Translations under genes and position numbers: made by a program
Notes under the pieces: generated by a model
Told to the model about the DNA's origin: nothing
What the model saw: only the letters and a program-made list of their open reading frames with translations
Databases searched by the model: none
In this document: positions 1-5,628 of the stretch, in pieces
How the letters are laid out: every line of letters starts with the position of its first letter
How positions within the stretch are numbered: position 1 is the stretch's first letter
From: Bacteroidota bacterium
GTDB lineage: Bacteria; Bacteroidota; Bacteroidia; UKL13-3
NCBI GenBank assembly: GCA_947449515.1
Contig: CANFSD010000120.1
Span: forward strand, 1 to 5,629
DNA length: 5,629 bases
Reading direction: 5' to 3'

Positions 1-1
1 C

Positions 2-1408
2 ACATTAGGTTATGCAAATACCGTATTTGATTCAATCCTATTAACCCGCAACCAAGCACCAAATGATACCACACTTTGGTATGGTTTCATTCCTAAAAAA
101 GCAGATGGTTCTATTGTTAAATATTTTGTGCGCCCAATAGACATCAATGGTTTCTTTACAAGTTCACCTGATGCTTTTGGAACATTAAATGCTTATAAAG
201 TAACAGATGCTGGTGTTAAAAGTATTCAAGATTTACAATTTAGCCCATATCCTAATAACCAAACTATCTGGCATAACGACAGTTTATCTGGAGTAGATAT
301 AAGAGGTATTGTTACTGCAACTGCAATGACACAGGGAACCACCAATATTTTAACTGTTCAAAATGGTACTGGTTTAAACAGTGCAATAATCATTAACCGT
401 GCAATCGGTGATGCTACTACAACTTGGAAAGTTGGTGATTCAGTTTCTTTAACTGCTTTTAAAGTTGTTGAAACTTTTGGCAACACTTGTTTAAATAACG
501 TTGCTGGAACAAAAATTAGCAGTGGCAACGCCTTGCCTGCCTTTACTTCAATAAACATTGATACTGTTGCGGCTATTTCAGCAAGTGCAGCGCGTCGCCC
601 AGAATTATGCGGCTACGAAGGCATGTTAATGAAATACGATAGCGTTTATGTTGTAAATGTTAATGCAGATGCTCCTTCAAACTTTGGAGAATTCTTAGTA
701 AATACAAACAATACAAAAACTACCGGTTTACGTATTGATGATATTAGCACCAAATTACCGGATAACTTTAACAACAATTTAGTTGCTGGTCAATTAATGA
801 AAAAAGCGCAAGGTATCTTTATCTTATCTTTTAGCAATTGGAAACTTGAACCAAGAGATAGCAATGATTTAGATTTCTCTGGTGCACCTGATACTGAAAA
901 ACCAGTAATTACTTTAACAGGTAAAAATCCTGATTCATTAAAAATAAACACAACTTATGTTGAGCCTGGCTTTAGCGCTAACGATAACAAAGATGGTAAC
1001 ATCACTGCAAACGTTGTTAGAACCAGTGGTATTGACAACACTAAAGTTGGTACTTATTTAATTACGTATAAAGTGAGCGACTTAGCTGGAAACAAAGATT
1101 CTGTTACACGTACAGTAATAGTTTACAGCCCAGTTGGTATGAACGAAAACGATTTAACATTTGCTTTAACCAATGTTTATCCAAACCCAGCTAAGGATCA
1201 ATTAAACTTAAGTGTGAGCGGCATTAACACATTGCCACTAACAGCAAGCTTAATTGATATGAGCGGTAGAGTATTAAGCTCAAAAACTTTTAACACCAAT
1301 CAAATCAATTATGCATTTGATACCCGTGAATTACAAAACGGCATTTACTTCTGCAATTTGCAAAGTGCCAATGGTTCTAAAACCATCAAATTTGTGATTA
1401 ACAAATAA
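2..1408 (+). CDS. Secreted multidomain protein with OB-fold-like region, DUF5011 Ig-like domain and T9SS sorting tail (5' end outside window)
   Basis: The reading frame is open from base 2, so the gene starts upstream and the GTG at 128 is an internal valine codon. The visible part is 468 residues. Residues about 25-70 (WYGFIPKK, YFVRPIDINGF) resemble the beta-sandwich segments found in Bacteroidota surface proteins. Residues about 73-290 look OB-fold-like: DIRGIVTA, then GDSVSL with VVETFGNT, then YEGMLMKY and SNWKLEPRD. The order recalls regions of secreted ExeM/YhcR-type nuclease proteins, but no nuclease domain is visible. Residues about 298-375 match a DUF5011 Ig-like domain (EKPVITL, YVEPGFSANDNKDGNIT, GTYLITYKVSDLAGN). 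Residues about 387-468 are a type A T9SS sorting domain (NVYPNPAKDQLNL, DMSGRVL, LQNGIYF, KFVINK). The protein is therefore exported by T9SS and either surface-bound or released. A terminator follows 17 nt after the stop. The tail is secure, the Ig-like domain likely, the OB assignment tentative, and the overall function unknown. Confidence 0.9.
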   Translation, partial: TLGYANTVFDSILLTRNQAPNDTTLWYGFIPKKADGSIVKYFVRPIDINGFFTSSPDAFGTLNAYKVTDAGVKSIQDLQFSPYPNNQTIWHNDSLSGVDIRGIVTATAMTQGTTNILTVQNGTGLNSAIIINRAIGDATTTWKVGDSVSLTAFKVVETFGNTCLNNVAGTKISSGNALPAFTSINIDTVAAISASAARRPELCGYEGMLMKYDSVYVVNVNADAPSNFGEFLVNTNNTKTTGLRIDDISTKLPDNFNNNLVAGQLMKKAQGIFILSFSNWKLEPRDSNDLDFSGAPDTEKPVITLTGKNPDSLKINTTYVEPGFSANDNKDGNITANVVRTSGIDNTKVGTYLITYKVSDLAGNKDSVTRTVIVYSPVGMNENDLTFALTNVYPNPAKDQLNLSVSGINTLPLTASLIDMSGRVLSSKTFNTNQINYAFDTRELQNGIYFCNLQSANGSKTIKFVINK

Positions 1409-1424
1409 GGTCATAAACAATTAT

Positions 1425-1462
1425 AAAAAAAGCCCAAGCTCCAAGCAGCTTGGGCTTTTTTT
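1425..1462 (+). terminator. Rho-independent terminator after the T9SS-tail gene
   Basis: A perfect 10-bp stem pairs AGCCCAAGCT (1431-1440) with AGCTTGGGCT (1447-1456) around a 6-nt loop. An A run (1425-1430) and a T run (1456-1462) lengthen the stem and supply the U tract. The A run means it could also work on the other strand. Confidence 0.9.
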
Positions 1463-1617
1463 ATGTTCCGATTTTAACCGTTTATTTCCGATTACTTTCC
1501 GACTAACCATTTAGAATGACTCATTTTTGAAGTGCTTTTAAACGCAAAAAAAGAAAGCGTCTTAAAGCATGCCTGGCCGGGCGAAAATTATTATTCATTA
1601 TTAATTATTTAAAAAAA
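1463..1617 (+). promoter_or_regulatory. ssb upstream region with TTCCGA repeats and an inverted repeat
   Basis: This non-coding stretch must hold the ssb promoter and leader, because a terminator lies just before it. TTCCGA occurs three times, at 1466-1471, 1486-1491 and 1497-1502, with starts 20 and 11 bases apart. An imperfect inverted repeat follows at 1532-1570. Next comes a GC-rich patch at 1571-1583, where 12 of 13 bases are G or C in otherwise AT-rich DNA. No perfect TAnnTTTG box is visible. The nearest is CATTTTTG at 1522-1529, one mismatch, without a clear -33 partner. The ssb ATG is preceded directly by a run of A, as expected in Bacteroidota that do not rely on Shine-Dalgarno pairing. 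The exact promoter is not identified. Confidence 0.4.
1532..1570 (+). repeat. Imperfect inverted repeat in the ssb leader
   Basis: Arms 1534-1545 (GCTTTTAAACGC) and 1557-1568 (GCGTCTTAAAGC) pair at 10 of 12 positions around an 11-nt purine loop. One more A-T and one G-T pair can be added outside. There is no T run after it, so it is not a standard terminator. It could be an RNA stem in the ssb leader or a DNA-level operator. Confidence 0.5.
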
Positions 1618-1968
1618 ATGTCAAACCTAAGAAACAGCGTGAGGCTTATTGGCCATTTGGGACAGAATCCAGAAACACGCACAACTACCTCTGGAAAAAA
1701 AGTAGCAAGCTTTTCTCTTGCAACCAACGAAACCTTTATCGATGCAAACGGTCAAAAGGTAAGTGAAACAATGTGGCACAGTTTAATTGCCTGGGGCAAA
1801 CAAGCAGACATTGCTGAAAAGTTCCTGGAAAAAGGCAAGGAGATTTGTATTGATGGAAAAATCGCAACAAGAAATTACGTCGACAAAAATGGCCAAAAAC
1901 GCTACGTAACCGAAATTGTGATTGGTGAAATCTACATGGTTGGGTCGAAAGAAAAGAAAGTAGCTTAA
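1618..1968 (+). CDS. ssb: Single-stranded DNA-binding protein, short form without acidic tail
   Basis: This 116-residue protein is almost entirely one SSB OB-fold. Key matches to E. coli SSB are N-terminal VRLIGHLGQNPE (8-19), VASFSLATNE (29-38), WHSLIAWGK (53-61), AEKFLEKGKEICIDGK (66-81) and TRNYVDKNGQKRYVTEIV (84-101). Of the DNA-stacking aromatics in E. coli, W54 is kept as W53, while W40 and W88 are replaced by F40 and Y87. The protein ends in KEKKVA. It lacks both the flexible linker and the acidic DDDIPF-like tip that recruits repair and replication partners in full-length SSBs. Short SSBs of this kind are common in Bacteroidota, and a longer one may exist elsewhere in the genome. The ATG at 1618 gives the expected N-terminus and sits behind an A run. 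It is likely its own transcription unit, with a terminator about 20 nt after the stop. Confidence 0.95.
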   Translation: MSNLRNSVRLIGHLGQNPETRTTTSGKKVASFSLATNETFIDANGQKVSETMWHSLIAWGKQADIAEKFLEKGKEICIDGKIATRNYVDKNGQKRYVTEIVIGEIYMVGSKEKKVA

Positions 1969-1988
1969 CTACCGCAATCCAATTTGCA

Positions 1989-2027
1989 AAAAAGACCCTA
2001 CTCAGCAATGATAGGGTCTTTTATTTT
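1989..2027 (+). terminator. Rho-independent terminator after ssb
   Basis: AAAGACCCTA (1991-2000) pairs perfectly with TAGGGTCTTT (2012-2021), with one further A-T pair outside. The loop can close further: TCA (2002-2004) pairs with TGA (2009-2011) around a GCAA tetraloop of the GNRA type, leaving C2001 bulged. The 3' side continues as TTTTATTTT. Confidence 0.88.
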
Positions 2028-2062
2028 GTTATTTAAATTAACACTATTTGGATAAAAAAAAA

Positions 2063-2076
2063 TACAATTTTTTGTA
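2063..2076. promoter_or_regulatory. Candidate operator palindrome upstream of recA
   Basis: TACAA (2063-2067) and TTGTA (2072-2076) form a perfect inverted repeat with a TTTT spacer, ending 10 bases before the putative -7 box. A repressor or activator site is possible. The arms are short and AT-rich, so chance is a real alternative. Confidence 0.3.
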
Positions 2077-2086
2077 AGTAATTATA

Positions 2087-2094
2087 TATCTTTG
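2087..2094 (+). promoter_or_regulatory. Putative recA promoter -7 box
   Basis: TATCTTTG matches the Bacteroidota -7 consensus TAnnTTTG exactly and lies between the ssb terminator and recA. The nearest upstream TTG (2072-2074) is only 12 bases away, shorter than the usual spacing of about 17-20, so the -33 element is uncertain. Transcription would start near 2098-2101, giving a leader of about 90 nt. Confidence 0.55.
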
Positions 2095-2102
2095 CATTGC
2101 AC

Positions 2103-2189
2103 ATGGTAAAACTTGTGGATACAATTCGCCCCAAAAGCGAAATAAACCAAGCACTTACCCTTAATTTTGAATCAAATAAAAGTACATAA
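2103..2189 (+). other. Possible 28-codon leader ORF abutting recA
   Basis: An ATG at 2103 opens a 28-codon frame beginning MVKLVDTIRPK. It ends in TAA at 2187-2189, one base before the recA ATG at 2191, in a different frame. The spacing would allow translational coupling. If transcription starts just after the -7 box at 2087-2094, the ATG would be only a few bases from the RNA 5' end. A 5-bp hairpin, TTCGC/GCGAA (2125-2129/2137-2141), lies inside it. No ribosome-binding site is visible and the peptide resembles nothing I recognise. A chance open frame is quite possible. Confidence 0.2.
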
Positions 2190-2190
2190 T

Positions 2191-3222
2191 ATGAGCACAG
2201 ACGTTAAAGAAAAATTGAAAGCCCTCCAATTAACGATTGATAAATTGGATAAAACTTACGGCAAAGGCACCGTAATGAAAATGAGTGATCAAAAGGTAGT
2301 AGATGTGGAAGCATTGTCTACAGGATCATTGTCATTAGATATTGCACTTGGAATAGGTGGATTGCCAACCGGTAGAATTATTGAAATATATGGACCAGAA
2401 TCGTCTGGTAAAACTACCTTGTCTATGCATGCAATTGCAGAAGCGCAGCGCAAAGGTGGAATTGCAGCATTTATTGATGCAGAACACGCCTTTGACAGAA
2501 ACTACGCAGAGAAATTGGGTATTGATATAGAAAACCTAATTATCTCTCAACCAGACGACGGAGAGCAAGCCTTAGAAATTGCAGATGCCCTTATTCGTTC
2601 TGGCGCAATTGATATTATTGTTATTGACTCTGTTGCTGCATTGGTTCCTAAGGCAGAATTAGAAGGCGATATGGGTGATAGCAAAATGGGCTTACAAGCG
2701 CGTTTAATGAGTCAAGCCCTAAGAAAACTAACAGGTACCATTAATAAAACAGGTTGTATTTGTATCTTCATTAACCAATTGCGTGATAAAATTGGTGTAA
2801 TGTTTGGTAGCCCTGAAACTACTACCGGTGGTAACGCACTTAAGTTTTACTCATCTGTTCGTTTAGATATCAGAAGAATCGGCCAAATTAAAGATGGTTT
2901 GGATATAGTTGGAAACCGCACCAAGGTTAAGGTAGCTAAAAATAAAGTTGCTCCGCCTTTCAGAACGGTTGAATTTGATATCATTTATGGAGAAGGTATT
3001 TCTAAATTAGGTGAAATCATTGACTTAGGCGTAGACTTAGAAATCATTAAGAAATCTGGTTCTTGGTTCAGTTATAACGAAACCAAATTAGGTCAAGGAA
3101 GAGATGCCGTTAAGCAATTATTAACAGACAATCCAGAATTAAGCCAAGAAATTGAGGGCTTAATCAGAAACAAATCAAATGGTGGCGAAATATTTAAAAG
3201 CAAACCAGGTGAAGCAGAATAA
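2191..3222 (+). CDS. recA: RecA recombinase
   Basis: RecA is the cytoplasmic ATP-dependent recombinase that forms filaments on single-stranded DNA, drives homologous pairing and strand exchange, and acts as co-protease in SOS systems that have LexA. The product from the ATG at 2191 is 343 residues, a normal length. It shows the N-terminal polymerisation helix with KTYGKGTVMK (21-30), Walker A GPESSGKT (68-75), catalytic E98 in DAEHAFD, Walker B IIVIDS (142-147), loop L1 around EGDMGDSKMGLQAR (158-171), and Q196 in IFINQLRDKIG followed by the L2 loop through about residue 211. The C-terminal domain is present and ends acidic (PGEAE). An upstream TTG at 2167 would add eight residues, but the ATG gives the family N-terminus (MSTDVKEKLKALQLT) and follows an A-rich stretch. 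All expected functional residues are present. It is flanked by terminators, so it is probably monocistronic. Confidence 0.98.
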   Translation: MSTDVKEKLKALQLTIDKLDKTYGKGTVMKMSDQKVVDVEALSTGSLSLDIALGIGGLPTGRIIEIYGPESSGKTTLSMHAIAEAQRKGGIAAFIDAEHAFDRNYAEKLGIDIENLIISQPDDGEQALEIADALIRSGAIDIIVIDSVAALVPKAELEGDMGDSKMGLQARLMSQALRKLTGTINKTGCICIFINQLRDKIGVMFGSPETTTGGNALKFYSSVRLDIRRIGQIKDGLDIVGNRTKVKVAKNKVAPPFRTVEFDIIYGEGISKLGEIIDLGVDLEIIKKSGSWFSYNETKLGQGRDAVKQLLTDNPELSQEIEGLIRNKSNGGEIFKSKPGEAE

Positions 3223-3248
3223 ATAAAATTATTTTGAATTGATTGCAT

Positions 3249-3282
3249 AAAAAAAGCCGCGCTAAATAGCACGGCTTTTTTT
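3249..3282 (+). terminator. Probably bidirectional terminator between recA and the convergent yceI-like gene
   Basis: Eleven pairs join 3249-3259 (seven A, then GCCG) to 3272-3282 (CGGC, then seven T). A C-A mismatch (3260/3271) follows, then GCT/AGC (3261-3263/3268-3270) around an AAAT loop. The A run on one side and T run on the other suit termination from both directions, and the minus-strand gene ends 17 bases away at 3299. Confidence 0.9.
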
Positions 3283-3298
3283 ATTTATTTGAATTGAA

Positions 3299-3844
3299 TT
3301 ATTTCTTTGGCATCAAAACTACATCAACGGTTACATCAATTGATTCTGCAATCTTAGAAGTAACAATGGTAGGAATTTCAATTTTGTGGTCTACATTTTT
3401 TACGGCAAAAGTTGATTTTAAACTTACCGTTCCATCCTTCACAATGACAACACCATTTATTGTTCTTTCCACTTCTACGCCATGAATATTTAGTTTACCT
3501 GTTACGGTTACTTTATACTCACCATCCTTAGTCAAATCAACATTTTCATTGATTTTACCTTTAAAGAAACTTTTAGGATACTTTTCACTTTCAACATACT
3601 TTTCATTGAAATGCTCTTCCATTAATTTATTCTGAAACTTAAATTCGGTATTCACAATACTAAATGCCAATTCTCTTGTATTGATATTCATTACACATAA
3701 AACTGAACTACATTTTGCATCTATATCTTCCATAGATGTTTTAGAGAAAAAACTTACCACACCTTTTGAGGTTGAATAAAGTTGTGCCTTAACAGACACG
3801 GCGCTAATCAATGTAAAAAGCGCCACAATTAATATCTTTTTCAT
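3299..3844 (-). CDS. YceI-like family protein, exported
   Basis: This 181-residue protein starts with a Sec signal peptide (MKKILIVALFTLISAVSVKA, cleavage likely before QLYS). The rest fits the YceI fold, a lipocalin-like beta-barrel that binds long isoprenoid-type lipids in characterised members. Landmarks are VSFFSKTSMEDIDAK (30-44), the motif region EEHFNEKYVESEKYPKSFFKGKI (76-98) and VTGKLNIHGVEVERTI (114-129), with paired beta strands to the C-terminus. The mature protein has Cys45 and Cys50, which could form a disulfide. It is probably periplasmic. It is the last gene of the minus-strand cluster, 57 nt after the beta-barrel gene, and may carry isoprenoid or quinone-like molecules for the neighbouring heme proteins; that role is inference. 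The family assignment is confident, the ligand unknown. The gene ends near the terminator shared with recA. Confidence 0.9.
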   Translation of the reverse strand: MKKILIVALFTLISAVSVKAQLYSTSKGVVSFFSKTSMEDIDAKCSSVLCVMNINTRELAFSIVNTEFKFQNKLMEEHFNEKYVESEKYPKSFFKGKINENVDLTKDGEYKVTVTGKLNIHGVEVERTINGVVIVKDGTVSLKSTFAVKNVDHKIEIPTIVTSKIAESIDVTVDVVLMPKK

Positions 3845-3858
3845 GCTTGTTTTATTTA

Positions 3859-3888
3859 TAAATTTAATAAGTCAACTATTGTGCCAAA
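3859..3888 (-). promoter_or_regulatory. Candidate internal promoter for the yceI-like gene
   Basis: On the minus strand, TTTG (3888-3885) is followed after 18 nt by TAAATTTA (3866-3859). The second element is one mismatch from TAnnTTTG and is itself a perfect palindrome. Spacing fits a Bacteroidota -33/-7 pair, and the start would fall about 10 nt before the ATG at 3844. The evidence is modest because the region is AT-rich. Confidence 0.3.
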
Positions 3889-3901
3889 GGAAGTGACTCT
3901 A

Positions 3902-4813
3902 TTAACTTCCCTTTTTTGTATTGCTATGATCAAACGAAAAAGCCCTACTAATATTAAAGCCCAATCTAATTCCCATATCCTGCCAACGGGTATCTGTATT
4001 GCGAACCATCTGTTGCTCTAACATCCCTAAACCATTGCAAAACATCAATTGAAATACGTGACCACCTGTTTCTATATCAAAACCCAAGGCCAAATAATCA
4101 TAGTAGGAAGTACCTGCCGCAGATTTTAAATCACGACCAGTAATACGAGGATAGGCTTCAAAATTAAACCTAAAACTTCTATTCAATTTGATACTTCCAC
4201 CCACACCCACGGCAAAAGTTGTATTAGGATCGTTTTTAAGGCGAACCAAATTTTGATGCACCAAACAAGGTGCAATTTGCAAACTTAATCGATCACCAAA
4301 CTTTCTCGCAATGGTTAATTGATGGAAATAACTCATGCGTGAAGTAAAATAATTATTACGTGTTGGATCGGCCCAATGCTCTCCATTAATTGCCATATTA
4401 GCATAATATCCTAAACTTATTGGCATCCCTCCTTTGCCTTTACTCTGGCGAAGAATTTTAATTTTCAAATTACCATCACAAGTTTTCCCTGTGGTGGTGC
4501 GGGCAAAACCCAATTGAATTCTATCGGTAATACCATAATCAAACACCAAACGCATATTGGCTTGGTCCAATCCGTACAAAGTATATGCGCCATCATTTAC
4601 AGAACCAAATCTATGTAGAATCACAAAATTTAAATGCTTTGCACCAATATGCTCAATACTCTGACCTGTAATTAATCTGGTAGCCTTAAATGTAGCAAAA
4701 ACAGGTACAGGCTTGGTTGGATTTTCATTATCCAACATGTTCAACAAATCGTCTTGCGCTTTTGCACTTTGAAAAAACGAAATGCATAATAGGAGTGTAA
4801 GTAGTTTTTTCAT
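3902..4813 (-). CDS. DUF5777-like outer-membrane beta-barrel protein
   Basis: This 303-residue protein has a signal peptide (MKKLLTLLLCISFFQSAKA, cleavage before QDD). The body alternates short amphipathic strands and turns, as expected for an outer-membrane barrel. Recognisable DUF5777 features are FVILHRFGSVNDG (63-75), YGLDQANMRLVFDYGITDRIQLGFAR (80-105) and the C-terminal LGFDIETGGHVFQLMFCNG (243-261), then GMLEQQ and RLGFNISRAFSF (283-294). The family has no assigned biochemical activity that I know of. It starts 4 nt after the cytochrome-like lipoprotein gene and is almost certainly co-translated with it. Context suggests a barrel that hosts or positions the two heme lipoproteins at the outer membrane, but that is inference. 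It could instead be a transporter or a structural barrel. A weak 6-bp inverted repeat (3889-3894/3905-3910) overlaps its stop codon. Confidence 0.85.
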   Translation of the reverse strand: MKKLLTLLLCISFFQSAKAQDDLLNMLDNENPTKPVPVFATFKATRLITGQSIEHIGAKHLNFVILHRFGSVNDGAYTLYGLDQANMRLVFDYGITDRIQLGFARTTTGKTCDGNLKIKILRQSKGKGGMPISLGYYANMAINGEHWADPTRNNYFTSRMSYFHQLTIARKFGDRLSLQIAPCLVHQNLVRLKNDPNTTFAVGVGGSIKLNRSFRFNFEAYPRITGRDLKSAAGTSYYDYLALGFDIETGGHVFQLMFCNGLGMLEQQMVRNTDTRWQDMGIRLGFNISRAFSFDHSNTKKGS

Positions 4814-4817
4814 GACC

Positions 4818-5165
4818 TTAATTATTTAATGCACCTGCGTCGATCCAATTTTTTAATTTATTTATTTCCAACACACTTAAAGCACCGCTAACAGGCATGG
4901 TTTTAAGCGTTACTGCTCTTGCCTCAACCCTTACAATATTTGCTTTTACCATAGCATAAGATGATAAGTCTGGCGACTGTGCTCCACTGATATGACAACC
5001 CGCACTGGCACATTTTGTATCAATAATAGGTTTAACATCTGCAGCAAAAGTGTATATATTGTTATCCTTTACAAAACTGTTTGGATACAATTCTTCTTCA
5101 GTGTCTTTGTAGCAAGCCGTAAGGCTAATACTAACTAATAATAACCCCGTGATTTTTTTTAACAT
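4818..5165 (-). CDS. Small c-type cytochrome-like lipoprotein with CX4CH heme motif
   Basis: The ATG at 5165 gives 115 residues with a lipoprotein signal peptide and lipobox LTAC (Cys18, followed by YKD). An in-frame TTG at 5171 would add only two residues and is less likely. The mature part reads as a small cytochrome c domain: FAADVKPIIDTKC (40-52), heme motif CASAGCH (52-58) and MPVSGALSVLEINKLKNWIDAGA (90-112). The last stretch matches the usual C-terminal helix, with Met90 as likely distal heme ligand. The motif has four residues between the cysteines instead of the usual two. Proteins with this KCxxxGCH pattern occur in Bacteroidota, but whether heme is attached is not shown by sequence alone. 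The gene lies 13 nt after the diheme gene and 4 nt before the barrel gene. It is probably a lipid-anchored electron carrier facing the periplasm or the cell surface. Confidence 0.82.
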   Translation of the reverse strand: MLKKITGLLLVSISLTACYKDTEEELYPNSFVKDNNIYTFAADVKPIIDTKCASAGCHISGAQSPDLSSYAMVKANIVRVEARAVTLKTMPVSGALSVLEINKLKNWIDAGALNN

Positions 5166-5178
5166 GAGCAAACAATAT

Positions 5179-5628
5179 TTAATTTACAATTACTTGAGCA
5201 GAACTTACGCCATGGCAACTATTACAGCTGCCACCGTTATAGCTTGGCGACATATATTTAGTAGTATTTCCTACCGTTACAGAAACATAACAGCCTCCAT
5301 TAAAATTCAAGATTTGATTGGTATAAAAATTTCCGCGCGCATCGGTTACCAAACGCTTCATTAACTTACCTTGCTTATTTGGCAACTCCCACAATTCAAT
5401 AATTGCATTTGTTTGTCCGCTTGTATAAGTTGAAAAAATGGTTCCAGAAACGGTCCACCATTTATCAGCACCCGGAGATTCGCCACTTGGATTGCTGTTG
5501 TTATGACAAGATCCGCAATTTTTTCCCGCCTCATGACTTCTACCTTTCGAAGTACTTTCCTGAGGATTTTTGGTTAACTCACTGTAATGAGAACAGGATA
5601 CCAAAACCACCGTTAATAAAAACAATAG
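5179..5628 (-). CDS. Diheme lipoprotein with a beta-domain between two CXXCH motifs (5' end outside window)
   Basis: The minus-strand frame is open to the window edge, so the start codon lies beyond it and the TTG at 5625 reads as an ordinary Leu. The visible 149 residues begin inside a hydrophobic signal ending in lipobox LVSC (Cys12 of the fragment). Two heme c motifs follow: CGSCH (38-42) and, near the C-terminus, CNSCH (135-139). Between them, about 57-125, is a beta-rich segment (WWTVSGTIF, AIIELWELPNKQGKL, TDARGNFYTN, CYVSVTVG) resembling a carboxypeptidase-regulatory-like or Ig-like sandwich. Met126 just before the second motif and His32 before the first could serve as axial ligands. 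I do not recognise a named family for the whole arrangement. It leads the visible operon and is probably an outer-membrane-anchored redox protein. Confidence 0.8.
   Translation of the reverse strand, partial: LLFLLTVVLVSCSHYSELTKNPQESTSKGRSHEAGKNCGSCHNNSNPSGESPGADKWWTVSGTIFSTYTSGQTNAIIELWELPNKQGKLMKRLVTDARGNFYTNQILNFNGGCYVSVTVGNTTKYMSPSYNGGSCNSCHGVSSAQVIVN

Noticed and set aside
128..130. GTG at 128 as the start of the first gene
   Set aside because: The same frame is open without a stop back to base 2 and the upstream codons encode domain-like sequence, so the gene starts outside the window.
358..558. Minus-strand 66-codon open frame inside the T9SS-tail gene
   Set aside because: It lies wholly within a well-supported plus-strand gene and its translation shows no recognisable domain.
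1736..2008. Minus-strand 90-codon open frame over ssb
   Set aside because: It is antisense to a clear ssb and runs through its terminator; the translation has no family features.
2095..2166. tRNA-like or structured RNA in the recA leader, suggested by the MVKLVDT reading often seen in false ORFs over tRNA genes
   Set aside because: No cloverleaf arms and no GGTTCGA-type T-loop can be found; only a 5-bp hairpin is present.
2167..2190. TTG at 2167 as the recA start
   Set aside because: It would add eight residues foreign to the RecA N-terminus; the ATG at 2191 gives the expected start and length.
3294..3485. Plus-strand 63-codon open frame over the yceI-like gene
   Set aside because: It is antisense to a clear YceI-like coding region and starts beside the terminator.
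5149..5364. Plus-strand 71-codon open frame over the two heme lipoprotein genes
   Set aside because: It is antisense to two genes with lipoboxes and heme motifs and shows no domain of its own.
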